A stretch of DNA of 64,000 bases from DASZOC01 sp035550975 (GTDB lineage Bacteria > Actinomycetota > CADDZG01 > WHSQ01), in the NCBI GenBank assembly GCA_035550975.1, contig DASZOC010000078.1, forward strand, positions 1-64,000, given 5' to 3'. Positions 8,566 through 17,608 of this stretch are shown piece after piece. A program made the position numbers and the translations under genes. The notes under the pieces were generated by a model, which saw only the letters and a list, made by a program, of their open reading frames with translations, had not been told where the DNA came from and did no database searches. The first letter of the stretch is position 1, and each line of letters begins with the position of its first letter.

Positions 8566-9990
8566 CTAGCGCTCCCGGACCGGAACCCGTACCTCTACGC
8601 GGGTACCGCCCTCACCGGTGACGTCGAACGTCCCGGATAGCTCTTCGATCAAGGACCGCACGATCTGCAGCCCGAGGCGCGCGCCATCCAAGGCATCCGC
8701 AGGCATCCCGACGCCGTCATCCCGGACCACGACGACCACGTCGTCTGATTCGCGCGACACCTCCACCGCGATCGTCCCGGGGCGTCCATCCGGAAACGCG
8801 TGCTCAATCGCGTTCTGCAACAACTCCGTGACCATGACCGCGAGCGGCGTTGCGACGTCGGCGCCGACGGGACCGGCTTGTCCGGTGACCTTGATCTCGA
8901 TCTGACGCTCCGGCAGTAGCAGCCCCTCGGCGACCATCCGGCCGATGCGCCGAGCGACCTCACCGAACTCGGCCGCGTCCGACGGATCTTCGGACAACGT
9001 CTCGTGCACGAGCGCGATCGAGCCGATGCGCAGCACACTCTCGCGTAGGGCTTCCTTCGCCTCATCCGACGTCAACCGTCGGCCTTGCAGACGTAGCAAG
9101 CTCGCGATCGTCTGCAGGTTGTTCTTCACCCGGTGATGTATCTCGCGGATGGTTGCGTCCTTCACCGATATGACGCGTTCTTTCTGCCGCACTTCGCTGA
9201 CGTCGCGTGCGAGCGCGAGTGCACCCACCACGCCGCCGCCGTCCAGCAACGGGAGGACACGCAGCCTGACCGTCGCGTCCCCGCGTTCGAGCTCTCCATC
9301 CGTGAGCTGCTGGGCCCGCAGCGCGTGCGCTATGGGCGTCCCCCCCAGGCCTAGCTCGTCGAGACGCGCGCCGAGCACGTTCTGCGCGACGCCCATCCGC
9401 CGCAGAGCCGAGAGAGCGTTCGGCGACGCCCACGTGACGGCACCGCGCTCGTCGAGCACGAACAGACCATCGCCAACCCGGGGCCAGTCCCCCTCCGGAC
9501 GGTCCGGCCACGGAAAGCGACCGGCCGCAATCATACGCGAGACGTGCTCCGCCGCCTCGAGGTAGACCTCCTCGAGACGCCCCGGGCGCCGCGATGTCGC
9601 GGGGCTGCCTTCCTTCGTCACGACCGCGATCACCTCGTCCCGATGTCGTACCGGAACGGCATCCATGCGGATAGGGATCCCATCGACCAAGACCGGCTCG
9701 TCCTGTGCCCAGATGCGGCCCTCCCTGAACGCGCGCTCCACGATCGGCTGCTCGGGTTGCGACACGCGGGTCCCCACCATGTCTTGCGGGTAGAGCGTCT
9801 GCGATGTGAACGGCCGTAGTTGCGCGGCGATCTCGAAGACCTCGTCACCGCTGCGACGGACATAGAGCAGGAGGTCGGAGAAGGAGAGGTCGGCGAGGAC
9901 CTGCCACGACGAGCAGAGGGTCCGCAGGTGCTCCGCCTGGTCCTGATCGAGGTCGGTGATGTCTCGGATGCGGTCGGCGAGCGTGGCCAT
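8566..9990 (-). CDS. pdtaS: PdtaS-like sensor histidine kinase
   Basis: A 474-residue cytosolic kinase resembling mycobacterial PdtaS. It has an N-terminal GAF-like sensor (LADRIRDITDLDQDQAEHLR, then WQVLADLSFSDLLLYVRR), a PAS-like domain near residue 220 and a HisKA_2 region with the phospho-acceptor in EIHHRVKNNLQTIASLLRLQ. It ends in an HATPase domain (ELLQNAIEHAF, DDGVGMP). PdtaS normally phosphorylates PdtaR, an ANTAR RNA-binding antiterminator; no such gene lies nearby. I chose ATG 9990 because the family sequence begins there and a divergent gene starts 44 nt away, although the frame is open further upstream. Confidence 0.9.
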   Translation of the reverse strand: MATLADRIRDITDLDQDQAEHLRTLCSSWQVLADLSFSDLLLYVRRSGDEVFEIAAQLRPFTSQTLYPQDMVGTRVSQPEQPIVERAFREGRIWAQDEPVLVDGIPIRMDAVPVRHRDEVIAVVTKEGSPATSRRPGRLEEVYLEAAEHVSRMIAAGRFPWPDRPEGDWPRVGDGLFVLDERGAVTWASPNALSALRRMGVAQNVLGARLDELGLGGTPIAHALRAQQLTDGELERGDATVRLRVLPLLDGGGVVGALALARDVSEVRQKERVISVKDATIREIHHRVKNNLQTIASLLRLQGRRLTSDEAKEALRESVLRIGSIALVHETLSEDPSDAAEFGEVARRIGRMVAEGLLLPERQIEIKVTGQAGPVGADVATPLAVMVTELLQNAIEHAFPDGRPGTIAVEVSRESDDVVVVVRDDGVGMPADALDGARLGLQIVRSLIEELSGTFDVTGEGGTRVEVRVPVRER

Positions 9991-10033
9991 CGCTGGATTA
10001 TCGCCGCGGGCCCACGGGTAACGTGCGGCCCTG

Positions 10034-10720
10034 ATGAAGATCGCCGTCGTGTCCGACATCCACGGGAACCTGCTCGCGCTGGACGCGGTCGTCAGCGACA
10101 TCGAGCAACAGGGGGTCGACGACGTCTGGTGCGGAGGTGACATCGGTTGGGCCGGCCCATGGGCGTCGGAATGCATCGACCGCGTCCGTTCGTACGGCTG
10201 GAAGACCGTACGAGGCAACGCCGACGTCTGGATCACCGGCGACCCGCAGACGATCACCGATCCAGCCGAGCGGGCACGGCACGAGGAGATAGCGCGGCAG
10301 CACGCGATCGCGTCCGAGCAGGCTCAGTGGCTGCTCGGGCTTCCGCTTGGTCACTCCGGACCCGGCTCGATCCTGCTCGTCCACGGAACCCCCGCGTCGC
10401 CGTTCACGGCGCCACAACCCGATGGCTCCCCCGCCGAGTTCGAGATCTACGAGGGCCGTGCTTCGCTCGTGATCTACGGCCACGTCCACAAGGCCGGCGT
10501 ACGCCGCTTGCGCGACGGGACCATAGTTGCGAACGCGGGGTCTGTAGGACTTCCGCTCGACGGGATCTCTGCCTGTTATCTGCTCGTCGAGGCGGTGGGG
10601 CCGGAGCTGACGCTGATTCACAAACGGGTCCTGTTCGACCGGCGCGGCGTGAAGGCACAAGCTCGAACGATGGGCGGCCCCGCCTCCGACCTGTTCTTGA
10701 AGCTCCTGGGCGACCGGTGA
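10034..10720 (+). CDS. Metallophosphoesterase
   Basis: A 228-residue calcineurin-like phosphoesterase. Metal-binding motifs are in order: SDIHGN (residues 7-12), GGDIGWAG, GNAD and YGHVHKAG. This matches the YfcE/diadenosine tetraphosphatase-like group of cytosolic phosphodiesterases. It overlaps the following DUF2203 gene by 4 nt. Physiological substrate not assignable. Confidence 0.88.
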   Translation: MKIAVVSDIHGNLLALDAVVSDIEQQGVDDVWCGGDIGWAGPWASECIDRVRSYGWKTVRGNADVWITGDPQTITDPAERARHEEIARQHAIASEQAQWLLGLPLGHSGPGSILLVHGTPASPFTAPQPDGSPAEFEIYEGRASLVIYGHVHKAGVRRLRDGTIVANAGSVGLPLDGISACYLLVEAVGPELTLIHKRVLFDRRGVKAQARTMGGPASDLFLKLLGDR

Positions 10721-11088
10721 ACGAGCAACGCGTCTACACGGTCGAGGAAGCGAACGCTCTGCTCCCCTACCTCGCGCCGACGCTGGTCGAGCTGCGCGAG
10801 AAGTACGAGCAAGCCGCCCGCATCAAGGAGATGATGGCGGCCGCGTCGCGCTCGAACGGATGGTCGGCGTCGCGCGATCGGTGGGCCGAGACGCTCGCGC
10901 GGGTCGGCGAGCTTGCAGACAGGCTGTCGGAGTGGGGCCTCGAGCTACGGGACATCTCGACCGGGCTCGTCGACTTCCCCGCGATCGTCGAAGGAGAGGT
11001 CGCGTGGCTGTGCTGGCGGCTGGGCGAACCTGATGTCGCGTTCTGGCACCCTCGGGACGAGGGTTTCGGAGGTCGCCGGCCGCTCTAG
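10717..11088 (+). CDS. DUF2203 protein
   Basis: A 123-residue protein starting at GTG 10717, overlapping the phosphoesterase stop as GTGA. The family hallmarks are the N-terminal RVYTVEEANALLPYL, a central helical segment with LREKYEQAARIKE, and the C-terminal WCWRLGEPDVAFWHPRDEGF-like ending (seen here as WLCWRLGEPDVAFWHPRDEG). Function unknown. The gene is convergent with the crotonase gene, overlapping it by 4 nt. Confidence 0.85.
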   Translation: MNEQRVYTVEEANALLPYLAPTLVELREKYEQAARIKEMMAAASRSNGWSASRDRWAETLARVGELADRLSEWGLELRDISTGLVDFPAIVEGEVAWLCWRLGEPDVAFWHPRDEGFGGRRPL

Positions 11089-11867
11089 ATCCCCTGGAAC
11101 TCCGGCGGCGTCTTCTCTCTCAACGCGCGTATGCCCGCCTGCAGGTCGCGGCTCTTGTACGCCGCCTCGACGAGCCGGTCCACCTCCGCGAGCTCGTCGG
11201 GAGCGCGGCTGCGGTCGATCGAGAGGTGGTCGACGACCACCTGGATCGCTCGCTTCGTCCCCTGCACGGAAAGAGGAGCGCGTGCAGCTATGTCGCCGGA
11301 CAGGTCGCCGACCGCGGCTGCGAGGTCGTCGGCAGGCACGGCGCGATCGACCAAGCCCGCGGACGCGGCCTCTTCGCCCGTATAGCTACGACCGGTCATC
11401 AAGACCTGCTTCGCGACCGCGACGCCCGCGAGCAGGACCAGCCGCTGGATGTTCTCGAAGTTCACGAGGATCCCGAGCTTCGCCGACGGGATCCCGATCG
11501 TCGCGTCGCTCGTGGCGACGCGGAAGTCGCACACGGTCGCTAGCTGCAGTCCTCCGCCGAGCGCCGCGCCGTGTATCGCCGCTATCGTCGGTAAGCGGTG
11601 GCGCGCTATCCCCTCAAGCATCCGCTCGAAACGGGGCAGGAAGTGCAGACCCTCGGCGCCCGAGACCGCGGCGAGGTCGGCACCCGCGCAGAACGAGCTG
11701 CCTTCGCCGGAGATGACGAGGACGCGCGCCTGAGGATCGCGGGCGACGTCCGCGAGCGCCATGACCACCGCATCGCAGACGTCGACCGATAACGCGTTTC
11801 GCGCCTCGGGGCGGTTCAGCTCCAGGGTCGCGACCGAGCCTTCGCGCGAGAGCTCTACGAGCGCCAT
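11085..11867 (-). CDS. Crotonase-fold protein lacking both catalytic glutamates
   Basis: A 260-residue enoyl-CoA hydratase/isomerase family member. The CoA-binding segment SSFCAGADL and the oxyanion-hole loop HGAALGGGLQLA are clear. The two acid residues of classical hydratases are replaced by Gln108 and Ser128 (IGIPSAKLGI). It is therefore unlikely to be an ordinary hydratase and may catalyse another crotonase-type reaction. It is the last gene of a leftward cluster with a biotinyl-domain protein, a BKACE enzyme and a carboxyltransferase, which suggests action on a CoA ester from that pathway. Confidence 0.85.
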   Translation of the reverse strand: MALVELSREGSVATLELNRPEARNALSVDVCDAVVMALADVARDPQARVLVISGEGSSFCAGADLAAVSGAEGLHFLPRFERMLEGIARHRLPTIAAIHGAALGGGLQLATVCDFRVATSDATIGIPSAKLGILVNFENIQRLVLLAGVAVAKQVLMTGRSYTGEEAASAGLVDRAVPADDLAAAVGDLSGDIAARAPLSVQGTKRAIQVVVDHLSIDRSRAPDELAEVDRLVEAAYKSRDLQAGIRALREKTPPEFQGI

Positions 11868-11877
11868 GTGCCGGCGT

Positions 11878-12093
11878 TCATTCGATGACGGCTATGACGT
11901 CGCCTTCTTGAACGACGCCGCCTTGGGCCACGTTGAGCTCGGTAACGGTGCCGCTTGCCGTGGCCTCGACCGGGATCTCCATCTTCATCGACTCGAGGAT
12001 GCAGATGGTGTCACCTTCGGAGACCGCGTCGCCCGTCGCCACCGTGACCTTCCAGACGTTCGCAACCATCTCCGCAAGGACTTCCTCAGACAC
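11878..12093 (-). CDS. Biotinyl-domain carrier protein
   Basis: A 71-residue stand-alone biotinyl/lipoyl domain. The biotinylation site is ESMKMEI, with Lys37 as the expected biotin acceptor. In acyl-CoA carboxylases this carrier moves carboxylate between the biotin carboxylase and the carboxyltransferase. The carboxyltransferase is encoded two genes upstream, but no biotin carboxylase is in the window. The start overlaps the BKACE gene end by 8 nt. Confidence 0.93.
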   Translation of the reverse strand: MSEEVLAEMVANVWKVTVATGDAVSEGDTICILESMKMEIPVEATASGTVTELNVAQGGVVQEGDVIAVIE

Positions 12094-12991
12094 CGGTTGC
12101 CTCCTCGACGTTCTCGTAGGCGCTGCGGTCGGGCGGGTCCGCGAGCTCCAGCAGGCGGCGTGCGTCCGCGGGGCCCGCCACCGAGCGTCCCGAGACCTCC
12201 ACCGCCTGCGCCGCAGCGTCGACCAGGTCGCCGTTGGACGATGCCATCTCCCCGGACGGCAGGTAGAAGTTGTCCTCCAGACCTACGCGGACGTTGCCGC
12301 CGAGCGATGCCGCGGCGGTCACCAGCTTCCACTGCTGCCGGCTGATCGCGATCACCTCCCAGGTGCTGGGCTGCGGCAGGAGTTCGCTCATGTGCGCGAG
12401 CGTGCGCACCTCCGGCGGCGCGCCTCCGAGGACCCCGAGGATCAACGAGAACTGGATCGGCGTCTCGATCAGACCCATGTCGATCAGCGGGAAGACGTTG
12501 CCGATGTGGCCCGTGTCGAAGCACTCGCACTCGGGTTTGACGCCGGCGGCGCGCATCTGCTCGAGCAGGTAAGTGATGTCTTGGAACGGGTTGGCGAAAA
12601 CCAGGTCGAATACGAGGGTCTTGCGCTTCGACGAGTACTTCGCGTAGTTCATGGAGCCCATGTTCAGCGCCCCTAGCTCCGGCTTCAGCGCGCTGATGTG
12701 GTGGACGCGTTCTTCGATCGGGATCCCAACGGCGCCCGTCGACAGGTTGACGATGACGTCGGGCACCTCGTCGAGGATCGCCTGCGTGATGAGCCGGTAC
12801 TCCTCGATCCTGAAGCTTGGGCGGCCATCGGGGTAGCGCGCGTGGATGTGGAGTACCGATGCACCGGCCTCGTACGCGCGGCGAGCCTCCGCTGCATAGT
12901 CGTCCGGCGTATACGGGATCGCCGGGCACTGGTCGCGGTTCGCCGCGACGCCACTCATCGCGCACGTGATGATGCAAGCATCCGAAGTCAT
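12086..12991 (-). CDS. BKACE-family beta-keto acid cleavage enzyme
   Basis: A 301-residue member of the 3-keto-5-aminohexanoate cleavage enzyme family. These Zn-dependent proteins condense a beta-keto acid with acetyl-CoA to give acetoacetate and a new acyl-CoA. The N-terminal IITCAMSG and the metal-binding HIHAR (with RYPDG following) fit, as do the late GGNVRVGLEDNFYLPSGEMA and NGDLVDAA. The specific keto acid cannot be deduced. Position between a carboxyltransferase and a biotin carrier suggests a short catabolic or assimilation route through CoA thioesters. Confidence 0.88.
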   Translation of the reverse strand: MTSDACIITCAMSGVAANRDQCPAIPYTPDDYAAEARRAYEAGASVLHIHARYPDGRPSFRIEEYRLITQAILDEVPDVIVNLSTGAVGIPIEERVHHISALKPELGALNMGSMNYAKYSSKRKTLVFDLVFANPFQDITYLLEQMRAAGVKPECECFDTGHIGNVFPLIDMGLIETPIQFSLILGVLGGAPPEVRTLAHMSELLPQPSTWEVIAISRQQWKLVTAAASLGGNVRVGLEDNFYLPSGEMASSNGDLVDAAAQAVEVSGRSVAGPADARRLLELADPPDRSAYENVEEATGV

Positions 12992-13037
12992 GCGCTTCCT
13001 CCTACCATGCCGTCGCGCCGCCGCACCTGGTGCGTCG

Positions 13038-14660
13038 TCAAACGGGGAGAACGCCGTGCTTGCGCCACGGGCGGTCCATGATCTTTCCCTGCGCCGCGTC
13101 GAGGCCGCGCACGATCACCGACCGCGTGTCGGCGGGGTCGATGAGATCGTCGATGAACGCCCATCCCGCGGCCACCTCGGGTGAGATCTGCTCGCGGATC
13201 ATCGCGACCATGTTGTTGCGCGCCTCCGCCTGCTGGTCCTCCGGCAGTGCCTCGATCTGCTTGCGGAAGATGATGTTGACGGCCCCCTCCGGGCCCATGA
13301 CCGAGATCTCCGCGGTCGGCCACCCGACGATCAGATCCGGCTCGTAGGCTCGCCCGTTCATCACGTAGTACCCGGCGCCGTAACCCTTGCGCAGCACGAC
13401 GGTGATCTTCGGCACCGTTGCCTCGGCCACGGCGAACAACATCTTGGCCCCGTGACGGATGATCCCCTGCTTCTCGACCGCGCTCCCCACGAGGAACCCG
13501 GGACAATCCATCAGGAAGAGCAACGGGACGTTGAACGCGTCGCACAACCAGACGAACCGAGCTGCCTTGTCTGCCGAGTTCACATCGAGTGCTCCCCCGA
13601 GGAACTTCGGTTGATTCGCGACCACGCCGACCGGCCGGCCGCCGAACCGGGCGAAACCAGTAACGAGGTTGCGCGCCCAGTCAGGTTTCATCGGGAAGAA
13701 GTCGCCGTCGTCCGCGATCGACGCGATCACCCTATGGACGTCGTACGCCTGACGTGGGTTCGAAGGCACGATGTCGTAGAGGTCCTCGCAGCGCCGATCC
13801 GCCGGGTCGTCGCTATCGGTCATGGGTAGATCGTCGGTGTTCGACGAGGGCAAGTAGGAGAGGTACTTCCGAACCGCGTCTATGCACGCACGGTCGTCGG
13901 CGACCTCGAGGTCGGCTACGCCCGAAACCTTGCAGTGGACCTGCGACCCGCCCATCTCTTCGGCCGTGACGTCCTCGCCGACGGCAGCCTTCACGAGATG
14001 AGGCCCGGCGAGCGCCATGTTGGAGGTTCCCTTGACCATGGGCACGAAGTCCGCGAGCCCCGGGATGTATGCCGTTCCCGCCGCGCCAGGCCCCATCATC
14101 GCCGCGACCTGCGGGACGACCCCCGACATGATCACCTGCTCGCGGAACAGGTCGCCCGTCCGCGCGAACATCGAGCCGGTCGCCTCCTGGATCCGAGCGC
14201 CCGCCGAATCGATCAACCACACGAGAGGCATGCGTTCGCGCAGAGCGAGCTCTCGCATCCGCGTCGCCTTTATCTCCGTCACCATCCCGATCGACCCGGC
14301 CATGACCGTGAAGTCGTAGGCGATCACGCCGGCGTTGCGCCCGTCGATCTTGCCGATGCCGGTCACGACCCCGTCGGCGGGAGTGACCTTGCCTTGCATC
14401 TGCGGTGACTGCGACTGGTGGTGCGCCAGCAGCGAGAGCTCGGTGAAAGAGTCGGGGTCGAACAGCATGTCGATGCGCTCGCGTGCGGTCAGCTTCCCGA
14501 GCGAATGCTGCCGCTCGACTCGTTGCTGCCCGCCCATCTGGCGGAAATCGACCTTCTTCTGTCGCAGCGCCTCCGCCGCCTCGCGCATCGAGGGGCCGTC
14601 GTAGGTGTAGGTGATGGCGGTGCGGGGGGCGGAGCCAGACCCGTCGGCGCGCTCGTCCAT
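13038..14660 (-). CDS. Acyl-CoA carboxylase carboxyltransferase (beta) subunit
   Basis: A 540-residue carboxyltransferase of the propionyl-CoA carboxylase beta / methylmalonyl-CoA decarboxylase alpha family. Recognisable segments are KLTARERIDMLFDPDSFTE, DSAGARIQEATGSMF, GPGAAGTAYIPGLADF and the second-half KMLFAVAEATVPKITVVLRK with GYGAGYYVMNGRAYEPD. ATG 14660 is preceded by AAGGAGG, a perfect ribosome binding site, which rules out upstream in-frame starts. It heads a leftward cluster with BKACE, a biotin carrier and a crotonase. Acyl-CoA specificity is not predicted. Confidence 0.92.
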   Translation of the reverse strand: MDERADGSGSAPRTAITYTYDGPSMREAAEALRQKKVDFRQMGGQQRVERQHSLGKLTARERIDMLFDPDSFTELSLLAHHQSQSPQMQGKVTPADGVVTGIGKIDGRNAGVIAYDFTVMAGSIGMVTEIKATRMRELALRERMPLVWLIDSAGARIQEATGSMFARTGDLFREQVIMSGVVPQVAAMMGPGAAGTAYIPGLADFVPMVKGTSNMALAGPHLVKAAVGEDVTAEEMGGSQVHCKVSGVADLEVADDRACIDAVRKYLSYLPSSNTDDLPMTDSDDPADRRCEDLYDIVPSNPRQAYDVHRVIASIADDGDFFPMKPDWARNLVTGFARFGGRPVGVVANQPKFLGGALDVNSADKAARFVWLCDAFNVPLLFLMDCPGFLVGSAVEKQGIIRHGAKMLFAVAEATVPKITVVLRKGYGAGYYVMNGRAYEPDLIVGWPTAEISVMGPEGAVNIIFRKQIEALPEDQQAEARNNMVAMIREQISPEVAAGWAFIDDLIDPADTRSVIVRGLDAAQGKIMDRPWRKHGVLPV

Positions 14661-14841
14661 CGGCGATACCTCCTTGGGGCCCTTCGCCGGCTCTAGAAGC
14701 CGATGCTTTCCCGGGCCTCGCTGGCGCCGAGCGTATCGCCGCAGCAGAGCGACCGCGCCCTGCATTGCTCGCATACGCGGCACGCGGCGCTTATCCTGCC
14801 GGTCGAGCAATCACCTCCAAGCGCTCGCGAGGAGCTGCGCG

Positions 14842-16260
14842 CTGAGCATCTTCAAAGCAACGAAGCGATCCTTCATATGTCTCGTGGCCATCGCGACGAC
14901 GCTCGCCCTGCTGGGCGAAGCGGACGGACGCGTCGCGGCCCGGCAACTCAGCTCGCAGCAGCTGCAGAGGGATGACGTCGCCGGCACACGCCCGAACATC
15001 CTGTTGATCATCCCCGACGACCAGCGCCTGGACCGCCTCGAAGTGATGCCGAAGACGAAACGGCTGTTCGAGAAGAACGGCACCGAGTTCACCCACGGTT
15101 ACGTGACCACCCCCTTCTGCTGCCCCTCGCGCGCCTCGATCATGACGGGGATGTACGCGCACAACCACGGCATCTTGTCGGGGAGCACGGACCGCAGGGC
15201 CGCCAGCGAGCCGATGCAGGAGCTCACGATCCAGAAGGCCCTGCAGGAAGCGGGCTATGCAACCGCGATGTACGGCAAGATGCTCAACAGCTGGGACATC
15301 AGCAAGGCGCCGTCGTACTGGGACGACTGGTCGATCTTCTCCAACTCCGCTCCCCACGGATACCGCTACGGGCACTGGAACGTCAACGGGACGATCGAGC
15401 GTATCGACCGCTACTCGACCAGCTATATCCGCTCGCGCGCCCGATCGTTCATCACGCGGCAGGAGGAGACCGCCGACGAGCAGCCGTGGTACATGGTGCT
15501 CGCCCCGGCGGCTCCGCACGCTCCGTTCACACCGCAGGAGAGATACAGGGGCGCCGACGTCGGCGACTGGTTCGGCAACCGCGCGACGTTCGAAACGGAC
15601 CGCACGGACAAGCCCGCCTGGGTCCAGGCTCGCAGCGTCTCGCTGTGGAGGGGGCAGCGCATCCGGCGCAAGCAGCTACGAACGCTGATGTCGGTCGACG
15701 ACATGGTGGGCGCGGTGCTCGCGAAGGCACGGGAGCTCGGCGAGAACAGAGACACGCTCGCCATCTATATCTCGGACAACGGCTACCTGTGGGGCGACCA
15801 CGGGCTAGACACGAAGCGGTTCCCCTACCTGCCGTCGGTCCACGTCCCGTTCTTCATGAGATGGCCCGGCCACGTCGCCCGAAGCGCGGCGGACGAGCGC
15901 ATTGCCGCCAACATCGACGTCGCTCCGACGTTCGCGCACGTTGCGGGGGTCGAGCTGCCCTCGCCCGACGGACGTTCGCTATTCGAAGGCCACGACCGCG
16001 ACCGATTGCTGCTCGAGTTCTTCCAGGAGATGGGCGGGGTATTGCCCAACTGGGCGTCGACGATAACCAAGCACGCGCAGTACACCGAGTACTACGACGA
16101 GCATGGTGTCTTGCTGGAGCGCGAGTACTACGACCTGATCTCGGACCCTTGGCAGCTCGAGAACCTCTACGGCGACGCTGACGTGACGAATGACCCGGAC
16201 CCGCGCATCGCGATCCCGCTCAACGAAGACCGTCGTTGTGCAGGAGAGTCCTGTCCCTAA
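14842..16260 (+). CDS. Secreted sulfatase
   Basis: A type I sulfatase of about 472 residues. The formylglycine signature CCPSRASIMTG follows TTPFC, so the Cys of C-x-P-S-R would be converted by a formylglycine-generating enzyme. N-terminal metal residues are in LLIIPDDQRLDR, and the later metal site is YISDNGYLWGDHG. A signal peptide (FICLVAIATTLALLGEADG) predicts export. The start is uncertain. CTG 14842 has AGGAG 7 nt upstream; GTG 14884 is a shorter option that would truncate the signal; the frame is also open upstream. It overlaps the crotonase gene on the other strand by 4 nt. Confidence 0.85.
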   Translation: MSIFKATKRSFICLVAIATTLALLGEADGRVAARQLSSQQLQRDDVAGTRPNILLIIPDDQRLDRLEVMPKTKRLFEKNGTEFTHGYVTTPFCCPSRASIMTGMYAHNHGILSGSTDRRAASEPMQELTIQKALQEAGYATAMYGKMLNSWDISKAPSYWDDWSIFSNSAPHGYRYGHWNVNGTIERIDRYSTSYIRSRARSFITRQEETADEQPWYMVLAPAAPHAPFTPQERYRGADVGDWFGNRATFETDRTDKPAWVQARSVSLWRGQRIRRKQLRTLMSVDDMVGAVLAKARELGENRDTLAIYISDNGYLWGDHGLDTKRFPYLPSVHVPFFMRWPGHVARSAADERIAANIDVAPTFAHVAGVELPSPDGRSLFEGHDRDRLLLEFFQEMGGVLPNWASTITKHAQYTEYYDEHGVLLEREYYDLISDPWQLENLYGDADVTNDPDPRIAIPLNEDRRCAGESCP

Positions 16261-17033
16261 CGGCCTTTCCAGTCCGGCGGACGTTTCTCGAGGAACGCGG
16301 TGACGCCCTCGACCGTGTCCTCCGACTCGAGGCACAACGTCAGCATGCCCGCCAGGTAGTCGAGCGCTCCCGGCAGCTCCATGTCCTCGCTCGCATAGAA
16401 CGAGCGTTTGCCGAGCGACACGATCAGAGGACTCTTCGCCGCGAGCACCCGCGTCAGCTCGGCGACCGCATCGTCGAGCCCCGCCCGCGGCGTGACCCGG
16501 TTGACGAACCCCCACCGTGCCGCCTCTGCGGCGGTCATCCTGCGACCGGTCAACATCATCTCGAGGGCGATCTTGCTCGAGATGTTCCGCTGGATCAGGG
16601 TCGAGATCATGAAGGGCCACAGCCCGATGTTGACCTCCGGGGTGCCGAACTCGGCGTCGTCGGCCGCGACCACGAGGTCACAGGCGAGCATCAAGCCGAA
16701 CCCGCCGGCAAGCGCGTGTCCGTTGACGCGGGCGACGATCGGGAGCCGGCACGAGCGCATCTGCTTGAAGAGGTCGCCGACCTCGGCACGGACGAAGTGC
16801 TGTGCCACGCGGGTGCCTTCGGCCATCCCGCCCAGATCGCCCCCGGCGCAGAAAGCTCGCTCTCCTGCTCCGGTCAGAACCACGACCTTGACCGCCTCGT
16901 CGTGCTCCGCCCGATCGAGCGCGCCGGCGATGCCTCTCACGACCTCGGCGTTGATCGCGTTGCGGCGCTCCTCGCGCGCGATCGTGATGCGCGCTACGGG
17001 AGGTTCGGCTTCGTAGGTGACTGCTCCGGCCAT
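16257..17033 (-). CDS. Enoyl-CoA hydratase/isomerase family protein
   Basis: A 258-residue crotonase-fold enzyme. The oxyanion loop GHALAGGFGLMLACDL has Gly113 at the first catalytic acid position, while the second glutamate is kept (Glu133 in FGTPEVNIG). One-acid crotonases include isomerases and some hydratases, so the exact reaction is open. It ends the leftward cluster that includes bldC and sigR, 18 nt after bldC. Confidence 0.85.
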   Translation of the reverse strand: MAGAVTYEAEPPVARITIAREERRNAINAEVVRGIAGALDRAEHDEAVKVVVLTGAGERAFCAGGDLGGMAEGTRVAQHFVRAEVGDLFKQMRSCRLPIVARVNGHALAGGFGLMLACDLVVAADDAEFGTPEVNIGLWPFMISTLIQRNISSKIALEMMLTGRRMTAAEAARWGFVNRVTPRAGLDDAVAELTRVLAAKSPLIVSLGKRSFYASEDMELPGALDYLAGMLTLCLESEDTVEGVTAFLEKRPPDWKGR

Positions 17034-17051
17034 GCCGGAGGAAGGTTAGAG

Positions 17052-17258
17052 CTAAACGACCTCGAGCTTGGTCGCCAGCTGTTGGATCGCGTCGGCGGGG
17101 AAGCGCCTGTGCCCGCCGAGCGTGACGACGTGGGGCAACTTCCCCTGCTTGGCCCAGCGGGAGACGGTCTTGGGGGAGACGCGAAGAAGCTTGGCGGCCT
17201 CGGCCGTACGGATGTAGGCCCCGTTACCGTCCGATGCCTGGGGGTCCGGCATGCCCAT
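17052..17258 (-). CDS. bldC: BldC-like small MerR-type DNA-binding protein
   Basis: A 68-residue protein that is almost entirely a winged helix-turn-helix: YIRTAEAAKLLRVSPKTVSR, then WAKQGKLPHVVTLGGHRRF. This closely follows Streptomyces BldC, which binds direct repeats cooperatively and delays development. It lies between rsrA and the crotonase gene. With BldD, WhiB and SigF in the same window it points to a conserved actinobacterial regulatory set. Confidence 0.9.
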   Translation of the reverse strand: MGMPDPQASDGNGAYIRTAEAAKLLRVSPKTVSRWAKQGKLPHVVTLGGHRRFPADAIQQLATKLEVV

Positions 17259-17352
17259 AGTTGAGACGCTCCTGTGTCGCGTTGGTCCGTCTCAGTCCTA
17301 TCGGCGGCTTCGGGCGATTACCTGAGCCTTCGGAGGAAGGAAAAGGGAAGGC

Positions 17353-17601
17353 TCAGGCGTCTTCGAGGAGCGAAAAGATCCGTTGCTTGAGCGCTTCGGG
17401 ACACGGGGTGGCGCCCCTCAGGCGGGTAATCACGACCGAGATGACCTCTCGCTCGACGCCGACCCGCTCGAGGCAGGGGCCGCACTCCTCGAGGTGGGTC
17501 TCGATCTCGATCCGTTCGGCCTCGCTGAGCCCCTCGCCGTCGAGCAGCATGTAAGCCCGCTGGTAGGCGTTCTCGAAGATCTCCTTACAGCGCTCGCTCA
17601 T
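17353..17601 (-). CDS. rsrA: RsrA-like zinc anti-sigma factor
   Basis: An 82-residue anti-sigma factor with the ZAS motif H36-x3-C40-x2-C43 (HLEECGPC) and an additional Cys5. In Streptomyces RsrA, oxidation of such cysteines releases zinc and frees SigR. It follows sigR by 7 nt, the standard arrangement. The presence of mycoredoxin elsewhere in the window is consistent with a thiol-stress regulon. Confidence 0.9.
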   Translation of the reverse strand: MSERCKEIFENAYQRAYMLLDGEGLSEAERIEIETHLEECGPCLERVGVEREVISVVITRLRGATPCPEALKQRIFSLLEDA

Positions 17602-17608
17602 AGGGCCA

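Noticed and set aside
8566..10257. Extended N-terminus of the PdtaS-like kinase beyond 9990
   Set aside because: The additional 89 residues lack the family pattern and overlap the metallophosphoesterase on the other strand, so the start was set at 9990.
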